A stretch of DNA of 64,000 nucleotides from Klebsormidium nitens (lineage: Eukaryota; Streptophyta; Klebsormidiophyceae; Klebsormidiales; Klebsormidiaceae): the NCBI GenBank assembly GCA_000708835.1, contig DF237127.1, positions 1-64,000 of the forward strand. Direction: 5' to 3'. Position numbers and translations under genes: made by a program. A model generated the notes under the pieces. The model worked only from the letters and a program-made list of their open reading frames with translations. It searched no databases and was not told the DNA's origin. Below, one piece after another: positions 42,774-56,000 of this stretch. Position 1 is the stretch's first letter, and the number at the start of each line of letters is the position of its first letter.

Positions 42774-44074
42774 TTGACCTGGGTTCGTATTCTTGTTTTG
42801 GTCATTATACACACTTGACTTCATTATAGACGCTTGACTTTTAACAGATCGGTGCGGTGAAGTCACATTGTTATTAACAAACTCATGCTTGGCAGTGGGT
42901 TTGCTGAGATACCTGTTGTCAGTCAATTGCGTTGTTTAGAGTACCCATTATTCCAAGTTGCGGGGCGACCTGGTCTTTAATTGAAAAATAGAACGGCCTC
43001 ATCTATGATGAGCGGGTACGTGGTCTTAATTTCTCTGCATGAAAACACGTCCCTAGGTTGAATCTGTAATATTGTGTACCGGCTCGCGCATCGAGCTTTA
43101 TCTGCTCGATCGTTTGTCATTTTAAGCATGTGAACGGCTGTTCGAAAGGATAAGACATGCTCCGACAAAACATCCAGTGGTGTACACACCTCGGACATAC
43201 AATTCAATCATATGACGTATACTCGCCATGCCAATCAGATCGACATATGCATCATACATGAGCCACTGTCGCTATTTGCAGCCATGGCTTTCTCCTCATT
43301 GACCGCCCTAAATCTGGCATGCGCCGCGAAAGGAAAACGCTCGTTAACGACATTCGTACACAAGTCGGATTGATGCGCTAGGTGGCAAGTATAAATTCTT
43401 AATTATAGGAACATGCATGCCTAGGGGGCTAGATCTGAATGAATACATAGCACATGACGTATACATACTACATGATCTTTAGATGTATTCATATAGCAGG
43501 TACCGTCATGCATGATTAAGGCCTCGATCCGGCGCGTAATAACACGTGACCGCAACGGGCGGCATGCAATGCCAGTAGATCGCGGAACATGTGAGTGAAT
43601 GAAGGGCCCGTAGCTTTGCCGTCCCTCAAACCTTTCCGAGATGTGTCCTCAGTGCCAATTCCACCGTGGCCGAAGTGGTCCAGTTGCGTAATAGGCCAAG
43701 CAGCGGCTGCTATCACGAGCTGCTCCAATGCCACAAGGGCTTGCAGAAACGAAACAGTCACTGAAGGTCTTTCGATTTCATAAGCCCACGTGGATCCGAT
43801 TGAAGCTAGAGAAACCTCAGGGTCAAAACCAACGGTCCACAGTTTCGTTCGCAATGACCGACATTAGTTGTGAGAGCGCATATGGTACAAGGAATGAGTC
43901 AACATCCTGGTCAGAGCGTGCTGGTGCACGCAGATGATCCTCTCAGCTTGCATTCGCTAAAGCGCGGCTTGAAAATGGACTTTGCTCGCCCAACTTGAAC
44001 GGATGGCCTATGCAAGCTGCCCTACCTAGGTTGCACCTAGTGCACGCAATTTTTTCATCTTTTGAGGACGAACA
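42774..44074. other. Convergent intergenic region
   Basis: About 1.3 kb between the stop codons of the nucleosidase and KOB1-like genes. It contains both 3' UTRs. Short open frames on both strands show no recognisable protein and no splice support. No repeat was noticed. Confidence 0.6.
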
Positions 44075-47000
44075 CTACCCCGGCTTGACGAGTCTGCCCC
44101 AACTTTCTTCGTGCCCACCACTCTTTCCCCCCACTCCTCCATCAGACTCTTCTCCGCCCCTCCTCCGCCACGCGCTGCTCCCTTTCCGCCCCAACATCTT
44201 ATCAAGGAACTGGGTCTTCGGTTTCGTCAGCTGCTTCTCTATGGCAGCTCGCAGAGCAGCCACCCCGGGGACCCGTTTCTCATCCCCGGGCGATGCTTCC
44301 GTCATGGACCGTCTCGCCACGTGCTTCACCAGCGCCGGTAACGGCTCGTCGAGCGCCACGCCTGCCGCCGCGATGGTGCGTTGCAAGATCCCGGATGACT
44401 GGATGCCCCGGATGATAACCTGCGCGCATAGCGTAGTCATTTTGCTGACGGGTATGCAAGTAGCTGCGATGTCGGATGCTGAACTTGCCTGGGTTAATGA
44501 CCTAGCTGCATACAATATAGGCTATCAGAATTAGGCTGTCAGCTTTTTGGAGCGGCTGCCATGATCTGCTGAGAAACTCCGGTCGCTCGGAGGCCTCTGA
44601 TGAACCCCGCAAAATCAAAGCCGTTTTCTGACCTTCGCCAATAGCGTTTGGCGTCACTCAAATTCCCCAAATATCAGCAGGCAGATGTAGGTGCGAGTTG
44701 CTCTTCCCTCCGCTTTTGCAAGCCAAAGAGGGACCGCGGTTCAAATGCAAGCGGCTGAACACGCCAGATACTAGCCAGACATAAGCCTTCGGTTTCCCAA
44801 GGTTGCAGTCCAATCATGGCAGCCCCAAAAAAGCGGAAGGACTGGCGAAGCGGACCCAATTGACACGCTCTCGCCCATCAGCCCATCTGAAAGTGGTCGG
44901 GCCAAATCTTGATGGGTATTACAGCTTCGGTCCAGCATATCGGCCAGTCCACGTGGCTGCAGGAGCGCCCGCGTAACATGCGAAGCTTGCAGCTTGTCTC
45001 CTGCTCTTACTTGAGACGCGACAGCGAGAACGACCCACTTGTGCAGCTACGGACTGATTTTCCAGATCATAACCTTCTTGGGTTGGGCGGCCCGGAAGGC
45101 GCACAAGCCTTACAGAAACTCACCTGAGTTGCCCCCGTGACGGAAGACACAAACGACGCCTCAAGACTTACACTTCTGACTCTGAACTCAAGTGGACGTG
45201 ATAAAGCATCAGTCACTCTATACCGCCACAGGAATCGAAGTCGTGAACATTAAATGGGATCCTTCAAATCCGAACAAACTGACGCAATTTTTGACCAGAG
45301 ATTGTAACGTCGCCCAATCAGCGGCAAGGACCAAAGGCTGTGTCAAGAGAAACAACGTAAGTCAAGACTTCCTAGATTGACACAGACTTACCTGGGGTGT
45401 GTAGAGCCGTCCAAAAAGCCCTTTCGACACCAGGCTGTCAATCTCCTCCCTACTCCAAACCACGTGGTCCTTGTAGAACTGCAAAATGTCCTCCTCGCTC
45501 GCGGTGGACGCCACGATGAAGGCCTGCGGGGGAGGATACACGTCAGCAAACGTCAGCACACGTCAGCTGACTTCCATGAAGGTGACTTCGAACTGAATGA
45601 TTAACAGGGTGACTTATGCAAAAGAGTGGGGCAACGTAACACTGCAAACGTCCTTCTCGCTCGCGGTCACCGCTTTCACAGATGGATTGATGCCAAAAAG
45701 AATCCACTTCCGAAACAAAAAAGCAAGATATCAACCAAGACACAGATTCGGGCAATTCCCCAGGAAAATCCAGGAAATCGCCCGTCAGCACCTCCCAACA
45801 CCCTTCAAGAATTAAAAGGATCAGCAAGCGCGTAACAAAAATCTTCCTCACAGAGAAGGAGCGGTAAAACGAAAATGCTGGCAATGTTGCACCGAAACCG
45901 TTCACTGACCGAGAGCGATACTTTTCAGCCCGTCAACATCCTGCATCTAGCATTTCTTGACGTCCTCTCAAGACGAACGATGGCAACGCAGACGCTGGCA
46001 CAATCTAAGTTAAACCCTGAACTGAGAGCGGTCCTTACAGCCGGTCGAAGTTCAGCATTAAGCGATTCTTGACGCCCTCCTTTGTCAAATCTAGAAAGAA
46101 AAGTGGCAACACAAATGCCGGCACAATCGGTCGGCGCAATCTGCCACCATCGCTGTGAGACCGGTCCTTACCAGTCGGTCGAAGTCCAGCATGAAGCACT
46201 TCTTGACGTCCTCCTCGGTCGGTTTGCAGCCGCACCGGTTCTTGCGCGTCTTGAGGTCCGAAAACTTGGCGTACGTGTAGTGCAGAACCGGGGCCGTCTC
46301 GTGCGTGATCTCCCTGCACCAAGGAGCACTTGATCGGATCCAGATGGCCGTGAGATCCTTACTGTTAGTACTCAAAGCTTCGAAATGTAGACGCCACTCA
46401 GAAAGAAGCTTGAAAGGATGCACGAAGGAAGCTCAAGAGATCGTGATCGAGTGATGAGGGCTCTGAAAGCTCAGCATCGAGGTCTTTTCTTCTTCCAGTA
46501 TTTGTTGGAGCGGTAACTCGTCTCTTTCGAATCGAACTTGTGTTGAACCGAAACGTTAGAGAGCTGGTCGCGAAGCAGCGTTCTCCGTTTTGCTTGACAT
46601 CCGCATCCCTAACCGCTTCACTTCTTTAGCCGTTGCGCTTAAAAAATGGGCTCTTTGGAAGTCTGCGATTTAGCTTCTTCCGAGCAACCTGCTAGGTTTA
46701 GTGAATTATTAGTGTAACTTATCGGTCTGTTGCTGAGTGAAATTAGTCTGATTTAGATGACAATAAAACTAGCAGGTTGGTCGGGAGAAGCTGTAAAAGT
46801 GCCAAGGAAAGCTACTACAAGCCAAGCCCTCAAGTAACGACCACTCACACCGGAACCTTGTCGTAGTTGTGCCACCGGTGCGCCCCATTCGGCCTTAACC
46901 CGGGGATAACCCGCGCCGCCGACTTGCCGTTCCCGTAGGTTAGGAAGTAGTTAGGGTTGCCCCGGGTGGCCTCCTGGTAGTGCTGGTAGTATAGCGCGTC

Positions 47001-50000
47001 TGGCACGTGGTCAAAGTTCTTCTTGAAGACGGTCACCTGAAGGGTTTGAATGTTGAGGGAATTCAGCATTGAACAATCTACGAGGTGCGGGAGTAGCTGC
47101 CGTGTTACCTGGGGCCAGCCAACTGTAGCAAAGCGCGTCTAGCACGTGGTCAAAGTTCTGTTTGAAAAGGGTCACCCGACATATTCAAAAATAACTGGAT
47201 GTAAGAATCGAAAGAAATACGAGGTTCGAAGGAGCTGCTCTGATACTTGGGGTCAGCAAACCGTCCTCGCAATCCTACGCGAAGATTGGGAGACCTGAAA
47301 TCCACTTTGTCAAATGTGCCCCCAGCCTTGGCAATGGTATCTGCCACCTCCTGCAGATTGACGGCCTGTAGAGATTATCTCGTGTGAATAGTAGACTCCC
47401 TCGTGTGGACTAAATGTCAGGTTCTCCAAGCTCCGACCGAGCTAACAACGATCCGCTCGATGCTTCTTTCGTATTTGGGACCACCAGATGCACTTCAGAA
47501 ACCTGAGCAATCAACCGAGATTTGAAAGTCTTGCTGCACGGTAAAAGAAACATCTTAAGGAGATACTTACCCTTCCGCAAAGGGATCCTCCACATCGACC
47601 CGCTCGATGATCGTTTCGTAGTTCGGGAACACCTAATAAAAGGGAATTCGACATCCACTCACTCTAAGATTTCCTTGTAGTCGGCGACAAGGACCAGAAT
47701 CAATTCAAAAACCGGGTCTTCAAATCTTGCTGTACGGAGAAAGGACCTTGCGAAGGAACACTTACCTCCGCAAAGGGATCCCCCACATCGACCCGCTCGA
47801 TGATCGTTTCGTAGTTGGGGAACACTACCAGATCGACGTCAGGCGCAACCTCCTCCAGGAGCCGCGTCAGGGAGAAGTCTTCCGTGCCCTCGGGGCTCAG
47901 CAGCTCGTCGGTGTCAACGTGGATGATCCAGTCCATGCCCGCGTCCTGTTGACACCAAGAAAGAATGACTGACCGAGTGCTTGTCGGAGTGTGCCCAAAG
48001 ACTTTTGTATCTAAATACCTTCTTAGCTCTCGAAGGATAGCCTCGAAATATGCACACCGATCAGGGAAACGGTCCGACCGCACTCCATCGACACCTGATC
48101 AAGACAAGAAACGTTGACTTCTGGCGTTGCATCCTAATGCCGCCCTGTTGACGCCAAGAAAGAATGAATGACCGAATGCTTGTCGGAGTGTGCCCAAAGA
48201 ATGTCACAACCATTTCAAAGATTCTAACTCTCGGAGAGCCCNNNNNNNNNNNNNNNNNNNNNNNNNNNNNNNNNNNNNNNNNNNNNNNNNNNNNNNNNNN
48301 NNNNNNNNNNNNNNNNNNNNNNNNNNNNNNNNNNNNNNNNNNNNNNNNNNNNNNNNNNNNNNNNNNNNNNNNNNNNNNNNNNNNNNNNNNNNNNNNNNNN
48401 NNNNNNNNNNNNNNNNNNNNNNNNNNNNNNNNNNNNNNNNNNNNNNNNNNNNNNNNNNNNNNNNNNNNNNNNNNNNNNNNNNNNNNNNNNNNNNNNNNNN
48501 NNNNNNNNNNNNNNNNNNNNNNNNNNNNNNNNNNNNNNNNNNNNNNNNNNNNNNNNNNNNNNNNNNNNNNNNNNNNNAATCAAAACAAGAAACGTTGACT
48601 TCTGGCTTTGCATCGTAGTACCGCCCAGATCATTAAACCTATGGCGCTGCGTTCGTATGCGCTGCCGAGCACACTTTCTATCGGTGCATCGCAGATCATG
48701 CACTCTGCAGCGACCGAGCACGCGGAACGACTCGTTCGCGTCCGTCCAAGCGGTTCAAACTGGTTGTCTTCATTACGAACAAGCAAAATGGGCGTCGAAA
48801 ATGATGAGTCGTCGCAGTTCGCATGCCCTTACCCGCGCCATAACGATGGCCATCTCCATGTTGAGGCTCTGCTTCACAAACAGCTCGTAGTTGCACGGCT
48901 GGTAAAAGAAGCCCGACAGCCAGTTCTCGTTCCAGATGCGGCTGCAGAATACCGTCAAGCCTTTGGGGGACGTTGTGCTGTCCGCTATTTCATAACCAGG
49001 AGGCTGAATTGGAGTTGCGTGGCAACCCCTGTTCCCATACCAGATTATCGAGGCCGCACGACATTCGAACAGTTCAGAAGCACAAGCGGCGAGTATCTGC
49101 GGCCTGTTCTCAGCAGAAAACCTGAGGCCAAAGAAATCACATTGAATCGAAGAGGAGCGCGGCAGTGCAACATATTCGCCGAAAACCACCAATTCAGTTG
49201 TAGGCAGCTGCCAGTCTTGAACCTTCTCGTAAGCCTACTGCGACATTCTCAGACAAGCTCACGCAGATAACCACTTCCTCTGCAACTTTCCCATACCAAC
49301 TCCGGCACTTCGCTTCGGAGTTGACAGAATTAAGGTTGAGAAGCGCGCTTCTCGGGAGGGTTTCATTGGGCTGCTCGTCCCTCAAGCTTCTTGGACCGTC
49401 AGACGAGCTTGAACCCGGACTTGTATTCCTCCTACAATTCCCAGAGTGTTTTCTCTCACAAACCAGATTCTGTGGGTTTAGGCTGTAGTGGCCTAATGTT
49501 TCTCAAATTCCCTGCTCCGTCAGCAACTTACCAATCTACGTAGCTTACAAGAGCATCGACAATTTCGCTTTGTTCAAGCTTAGGAGCCGAGTGAGCGCTA
49601 GCCAAGCTCTTGGCCTAGCTCTTGCCTCTCGAGTTCCTTGCTCCGTTGGATGAGAATCGCCTTCAAAAGGTATTGTTGACCGTTTGTCACATGATTGTGA
49701 GAGTTTGTCCTCATGAGCGGGAATCCTGAGCAAGGATAGTCACCTTTTGGCCTGCTGATCCTCGAGCTCCTTGGTCCGTAAAATACGACGAGTTGTCTTT
49801 TTCGGAATGAAATCCTGAGCAAGGATACTCACCTTTTGGCCTGCTGATCCTCCAGCTCCTTAGTTCGTGGCACGAGCTTGACTCCCGGAATGCTTTCCAG
49901 GACTGTGGTACTGTTTGGCTGCGCGGCGCTCCCCTCGACGAACAGAAAGTAGGTGTTGACGCCGAGCGCCTTGTGATAGAAGAGCCACGGCAAGACCTGC

Positions 50001-52246
50001 ACGGGTTGTTTTTGCAGTTTGCATCAAATCTGTCACGTTTCACACGTTCAAACGTTCCGACGGGGTCTGCAGCCTGCACGACTTATTCTTAGCGGCCTGG
50101 CTGCACCAAAAAGCAAACTGCGACCCGGGTTCCCGCTTAGACAACCCGAAGCACAAAAGCAGTATTTTTACTGGGTTTTCGTACCGAGCGATAGCCTTCA
50201 GCGCAGGTGTCTCGAACAAGAGGTTACAAACCGTAAATGTGGTGAGGTTTGATGCGATCTGCAGTAGGATGAGTCACTTCGCACAAGATGGACGACATGT
50301 CTCCTAAAAGGAGCTCCGCCCCTCTAGACCTATGTTGTACATGCAAACAAATACAGGAGGCAGATCCGACAAATGAATCTGACGTTTCTATTCGGAGCCA
50401 ACACATGAGGCAGCCAGCGAGATTCTGCTGCAGGCCAAGTTATCATTGTGCCCTGAAGCGAAGGGGCTTTGAATTGGGAAGTCCAGACACAACGACTACA
50501 AATAGCAAGCAAGCAGAAGATGAATTGCTTCTTTCTCTCAGAAAGACAGGGACATAATTCGCGATACTCCACCAGCTTTGAAACCTAGGCAGCGGCCACA
50601 CCCTTATCTGGGGGCCCAACAAAGCAAGGCTCAGTCCGCTCAGTATTTTTTAGTCTGCTTTGTCCTCAAAACCACCACAATATATGGCCCAATCACCCCA
50701 CCTGATCCAGTCCTGCAGACGTGCTCGTGCAAATTGCCAGCTTCGGCCCCCCGGCAGAGACGTCTTGCAAAGACACGTTCACGCCGTTTGGGAAGACGGG
50801 CATCCGGCGTCCCCCGTCTCCGCTCTTTGAGCAGTCTAAGGCAACCTGGCCGGGAGCTTTTCCGGCACCCCCCGGAAACATCGGCTCTTCCACTCCGTAC
50901 AGCCGGGATAACCTCTTGGGGTCATCATAACCATCGCGCCTGTTAAGAAATAAACGGGTTTTCAGCCTTGTTATTCTGTCACATCAACAATTTCGCTCCG
51001 AAACTTGTGCTTTTGTTATGCCAGCCGGTCGAAGGCTGTAGCTCAATGAAAGGGAGTCTGCAGTCAGCATCCGTTCCAATACGCCAATAAGAAACATTAC
51101 TGACTTGTGTACTGCGGTGATAGGTCAGCTTGCTAAGGGCTATCGTTGATAAAGGATAAGGGCAAGGGCTCTGTACTGCAGGGTCACAGATTTACTTAGG
51201 ATCCAGACTGATGAGGATAAATTAACCTGGTGTGGCAAGTGAATTGCAGTTCGTAGCAAACCACAGAATGATCATATGCTTGTTTGTACTCTAATATCGT
51301 GCTTTCAAAGGAACCTCGACCGGGCCGCTTGATGCAGATTCGCCATTGAGCTGGAGAGACCATCCATAAGCTGGCGTGGATACATTACTAAAATGAAGGC
51401 AGGTCGAATCCACCTTCATCTCTCTTGCAGAGAGAGTGCAGAGTACTGAAACAAAGATTGTTTGAAGAGTAGCCCTAACAAAAAGAAGAGCTTGGGTGAT
51501 CTGAGCTTTCAACGATCCAGAACCAGCTCGCTCTCCCATCCAATGAATCCTTCAGCAAAGCAAGCTGCAAGGAAAGTTGACTTCCAGAGGGCCGCACAGA
51601 GAATTGCAAGTTAAACCTTTCAAGAGCTGATATTCGCTGCCTCGTAAGAGCACTTACTTTACATCTATCTTCAGCATGTTCATGTATTCAATTGGAATTT
51701 GGAGCCTGACTTAAGTGATAGCTAATCGAAGGGAGTTGACAACCGAATGAAGGAATGTGAAGTACAGAGGGATGATCATTGTCGCAGTCAACTTAACATC
51801 AACTGTAGGAGTGAGCTAAATAGGTGGTGGTACAGAAAAAACAGGCGCCCAAGATCACTTAAAAGCAGGGCTTCTTGTAAGCTCATGATGACATCAGGCT
51901 TCAAGGCAGTGCTTGTTATCCGAAGACTTTGGCTTCTAATGAACAGCATTTATCGTTGATGGACTTGGTGGCAAATTGTGAGCTGCGGACAAGGCAATGA
52001 AACAAACCTCTCATTATGGCTGTGTATTTGGGGACATCTCTGATCTTTTCAGGACCTGCTGCACAGAGGCTACTTAAAATGAAGAGAGCAGATTCCACAA
52101 CATCACTAACTTTCCAAGAGCACCATTGATTACTTCATAACAGCACCTTTGAATACTTACTGCTGCAGGAAGAAGGCAAACCCTGCCAGAAGCAGCGGCA
52201 GTGTTGTGATGGCGCAGAGGAGACGGGCCGGGCTTATCCCCACCAT
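44075..52246 (-). CDS. KOB1: KOBITO1-like glycosyltransferase-like protein, complete
   Basis: Nine exons, 5' to 3': 52246-52161, 50939-50702, 49996-49833, 48941-48833, 47945-47766, 47036-46849, 46313-46172, 45523-45392, 44419-44075. They sum to 1,584 bp, 527 residues, all in phase; Arabidopsis KOB1/ELD1/ABI8 is of similar length. Residues 1-28 hold a signal-anchor helix ([14 protein letters not shown]), making a type II membrane protein likely in the Golgi or plasma membrane. The core has [31 protein letters not shown], a DxD-type motif in [12 protein letters not shown] (Asp 210/212), [40 protein letters not shown] and [19 protein letters not shown]. In land plants the family affects cellulose deposition, cell elongation and plasmodesmata; its enzymatic activity is not established. 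The last exon extends into a basic, Gly/Ser-rich tail. Introns 2-7 hold an N gap, a MITE and several exon-edge copies. Confidence 0.93.
45925..46085 (-). repeat. Two copies of the 3' edge of KOB1 exon 7
   Basis: The exon end at 46,168-46,215 ([13 protein letters not shown] and donor) recurs at about 46,033-46,085 and 45,926-45,970. The nearer copy keeps a possible GT donor. Confidence 0.85.
46672..46793. mobile_element. MITE copy A, TA-type
   Basis: About 122 bp with inverted ends AGCTTCTTCCGAGCAACCT and its near-complement at the right. The interior is homologous to copy B at 55,713-55,836, read in the opposite orientation. It lies in the intron between KOB1 exons 6 and 7. No coding capacity, so it would depend on a transposase elsewhere. 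The ends and TA context suggest a Tc1/mariner (Stowaway-like) derivative. Confidence 0.78.
47113..47185 (-). repeat. Copy of the 5' edge of KOB1 exon 6
   Basis: Repeats 46,990-47,045 (acceptor and codons for [14 protein letters not shown]) about 130 bp upstream on the coding strand. The equivalent of the acceptor AG has become GG in the copy. Confidence 0.8.
47415..47640 (-). repeat. Two copies of the 3' edge of KOB1 exon 5
   Basis: The exon end at 47,766-47,830 ([19 protein letters not shown]) recurs with high identity at about 47,570-47,640, roughly 195 bp away, and more faintly at 47,430-47,480. The matching intron stretch (47,691-47,766 against 47,487-47,572) shows that exon edge and intron were copied together. 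Confidence 0.88.
48080..48241 (-). repeat. Copy of KOB1 exon 5 acceptor-side intron, next to the gap
   Basis: The stretch 48,128-48,205 repeats 47,944-48,015 (acceptor side of exon 5) at about 185 bp. The stretch 48,095-48,140 is repeated beyond the N run at 48,578-48,625. At least one more unit therefore probably lies inside the gap. Confidence 0.85.
48242..48577. other. Assembly gap (336 N)
   Basis: An unbroken run of N in the intron between KOB1 exons 4 and 5, flanked on both sides by matching repeat sequence. Its length may be an estimate. Confidence 1.
49380..49790 (-). repeat. Up to four decaying copies of the 3' edge of KOB1 exon 3
   Basis: The exon end and donor at 49,831-49,870 ([11 protein letters not shown]) recur near-perfectly at about 49,738-49,790 with donor GTGACT. 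Fainter copies of the same AGCTCCTTGGTCCG word lie near 49,635, 49,510 and 49,385. Spacing is about 100-130 bp. Confidence 0.8.
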
Positions 52247-53042
52247 GGACCTCAGCTTCTGGGCATGGCCCCGCAGTTGCAGACAGATTTCTAAAAGAGT
52301 TTCCGCTAGAATGAACACAAATGATCTTTTAAAACCAGTCCCCTCAAAGGTGGCGTTAATTGAGGCTTGCAACTGTGTATTCTGAAAGGCGCTGCCCCGC
52401 AAAAGATTCGGACCAATCGAGCTCAGAAAGATGGGGGCAATCAAAGCATCTCTAAACACAACATGCACAGCTTTTGGGAATTGAAATCTCGATGAGATTG
52501 TCCAGGGCCATCTCCAGCCTGCCTCCAGCTGCAACTTGCAAGGAGGCTCCCTCTTCGCAAGGAGAATTGCACGAGACTGTGCAGTGTGCAGGCTGTGCAT
52601 GGCATTGCTATGTACCTTTTATTATTTAGGATATTATTCAGAAACTAGATGCACCCCCATCGAGGAGGGGATGCAGGCAGTTGCAATTCTTGGGCAATCT
52701 CAGCCGTCCATCTTGTTTTCCAGTGAACAATTCACGGTTCAAAAGGTTGCTTTTCTCGTCAGACTCATACTCCACATGCACCCCCCTGATATCGAAACTT
52801 TTACGAAAACACAAGTCCATACCTAATTTTAGGGCATGCTGATCAAAGTCGGACTCCTACTCTCAGACTCAGAGTCAGAGGGGGCCTGGGCGGATTTGAA
52901 GCAGGTTGGGAAGGGAGGCTCTTGTGGTGGCAGATGCCTCCAACAATGAAGGCAGCGGAGAATTGAAGCAATTTATTGTAGGGTTTAGCAATTCGCTACC
53001 TATCTGGGCGAGTCGCCAAGTGATCATCTCTGCGGCGTCGCA
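52247..53042. promoter_or_regulatory. Shared upstream region of KOB1 and STT3
   Basis: 796 bp between two divergent start codons, holding both promoters and 5' UTRs. No core element could be assigned with confidence. Confidence 0.5.
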
Positions 53043-56000
53043 ATGGCGGAAGAAAGATCAGGGATCAAGAACAGCGGACTGAGCGCCGTCGTGTGCGCTT
53101 TCACGCTCCTGCTGATATGCATCATGGCGTTTGCCATCCGCTTGTTCTCGGTGAGTTGTCTTGCTGATATGCATAAGTCAGACGTATGCCACCAGAGATT
53201 TAGAGCTTGGACAGTAATGTGAAAGTAATATGGGTTGAGGGATTGCCTGCAATAGAATTGCACAATGCAGCTCATTGAGTACGTGCTGTGTGTTGATCTG
53301 CCTTCCGCACAGTCCATATACAGGCTGCAGGGAAGCATTGATTGAATAGGCGGATCCTTTTATTTCAATTGTAGATCCCAGGATGGCTGTAATAGAAGTA
53401 GGTAGTGGAAGTGCCGGGTGCATTTGTCAGTTTGGTTGGTGACACCACTCTCTCAATGCATAGAAGAAGTCGCAAGTACGCAATTGTGCAATTTCCTGTA
53501 TGTGGATTTCTGCCTGGAGTAATGCGTTCTGAAAATCGAGAATTCAGGATTTAACATTTAGCAATCAAACATGGGTAATGGTACAATGTTTTTCAACTGG
53601 CAATACGTCATATCGTGTGCGTCTGGAGCTCTTCAGATTGCACAACGTCATGTCGATCGCATCCCACGAAGTTTCTTGTGGGACCTTGCACTCCCACATT
53701 AATTGCCTGCAAGAAGAAAGACTACTCTCACAAGAACTGCATCTGCAACTGTTGTTCAAGGTGGTGGCATATTTGCAGTCGAAATAAAGATGAAGGTTGA
53801 GCATCTCAGAGTGCCAAACCCGATCATGTGCTCTATGTTGACGTTTGTGGCAGTGAAGGACATCTCTCAGGTAGGGAATCCTATCGCACCCTACAAACCT
53901 CTTCAGATGCTGATACAGATTTTGTAATGCCTTGCTCCCTGCAGGTGGTCAAGTACGAGAGCGTCATTCACGAGTTTGACCCGTACTTCAACCTCCGTGT
54001 ATCTCAGGTATGATCCGCTGTCCTTCTTTAAAGATCAGCGTTTCTTAAAAAGGGCAAAATCATCGATCCCTCGCTTCCGGTCAAGCCCCAAGTTGCTGTT
54101 GTCCATCGCAAGGCCTTCATTGCAGCATGGGGCCGGTTACTAGTTTGGGGGGATCATGGGCTGCCTTGGAATAGACTGTGATTATTGCAATGCTTGTGCG
54201 CTTCGTCACGTTATGACGGTGATCTGCGAAGTGCATCTGATGAGCAGATACTGGTCGACCTGCGTTGCACTTGAGATTGTACATTCTCCAATTCCAATTC
54301 CGTGGTTTGCAGTTCCTGGCGAAGAACGGCCCCTATGCCATGTGGAACTGGTTTGATGACCGGACGTGGTACCCCCTCGGACGTGTCATTGGTGGTACAG
54401 TGTACCCTGGACTCATGCTCACAGCTGGCACCATGTGGTGGTGAGGTCACCTGCATTTTGTCACATGCTCTCTGACTGCTCGTTGACGCCATTTGTTTGA
54501 CGAAGCGAGCATGTGGGTGGTGATTCCCCCTTTGAATGTACGCATCTCTCCAGCTGCTGTCTGTGCCTTTCTATGGACTATGCGCTGATTGCTTGTGCAA
54601 TCAGCGCATAGTGGTGACAAGTATAATCATTGGCTATAATATCTGCATTCTGTTGCTCTGCGCTATCTCGTCGACCCTCAAGCTTTGCATCGTGGATCTT
54701 ATCCGCTTCTGACAGGACTTGTGTATATCTTCAACTTTCCGTTTGTAAGAACACCCTGACAGGATCCATGTATATCTTCAGACTTGCCGTCTGGTTAGAT
54801 CACAAGCAGTCGTATCATGTTGTGCGGCTTATATGTTGTGGTGTTTCGTTGTGCAGGATTCTTAACAGCCTCCACATCACGATTGACATTGGGACAGTCT
54901 GTGTCTTCACATCCCCAATCTTTTCAGCCAACTGTGCCTGGGCGACTTTTCTCCTAACCAAGGTATGTCATACGCAACTTTCCTTCCTTGGATTGTTGTT
55001 TGCAACTCGCCTTCTTAATCTGAAAATGAAGCTGGTCAGAATCTAAAGCGGATCTTTGCAGGATTGCTCAAACGAGTGAGATCAGCTGATGGAACCACAC
55101 AATTGCACGCAGGTGGGACAGAATCTACCATATGGAAGACGTACTTAAACTGGGGACCTGAAGAGCATATTTGCAAGAATCAAAGCCTAAAGAATAACCG
55201 CTGGGACGACGAGCAGTTAGTCGCAGTGTTGTCATGCACCAAAGTACCGAGCAACCCTGTTTCTACTGCAACTACGAAAATTGCTTTGCCTTCACATTGC
55301 CTCGCTTTCTCAATCCGCTGCAGGAAGTCAAGGGCACAGGGGCGGGCTTGACAGCTGCGGCGCTCATTGCCACTGTTCCTTCCTACATCTCCCGCTCCGT
55401 TGCGGGGAGTTACGACAACGAGGGGATTGCGATCTTCGCACTCGTCTTTACTTTCTACCTGTACGTGAAGACACTCAACACGGGGTCGCTGTTCTGGGCC
55501 ACAGCCAATGCTCTGGCGTACTTCTACATGGTGAGAAGATGGCAAGCACTGAAACGTGCTCGAACAGACTGTTGATTGCTGAACTTATCAGAAGACTCGT
55601 TGCTTGGTTGCCCTTTGACCGCTGTAAATTCAGATGTTCAAAATGAGCGTCCTGTCCCCGATGTATATGCAGATGCTGTACGGGACAAGCCTCGGATAAG
55701 CCATCTTGAATACAGCTTCTCTGGAACAACCTGCCAGCTTCAGTGTCGACTATCCTGGACTAATTTCAGTCAGCAGCAGACTGACTAACTTAGACTAATT
55801 TTCCCACTTAAAGTGGCAGGATGGTCGGGGAAGCTGTAGTTAGCAATGTCGCTTAGCTCTCAGCAACTCAAAACTCACAAGGGTATACGGTGAGTGGCAC
55901 TGTTACATTTGTGGAATCGCAAAGAAATATGTCGGTCCAAGACGAAGCACGTTCCAGGAAGATTTGGGCAAGTGATCATGAGAGGGGCAGAGAATGACGA

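Noticed and set aside
44760-44970. Possible last KOB1 exon reading [11 protein letters not shown] on the minus strand
   Set aside because: It is open and has an acceptor, but does not match the family. The exon at 44,419 ([11 protein letters not shown]) matches the expected VIIQGL..SGV continuation.
46672-46793. tRNA or small RNA gene suggested by the inverted ends
   Set aside because: The matching second copy with TA flanks at 55,713 explains the structure better as a MITE.
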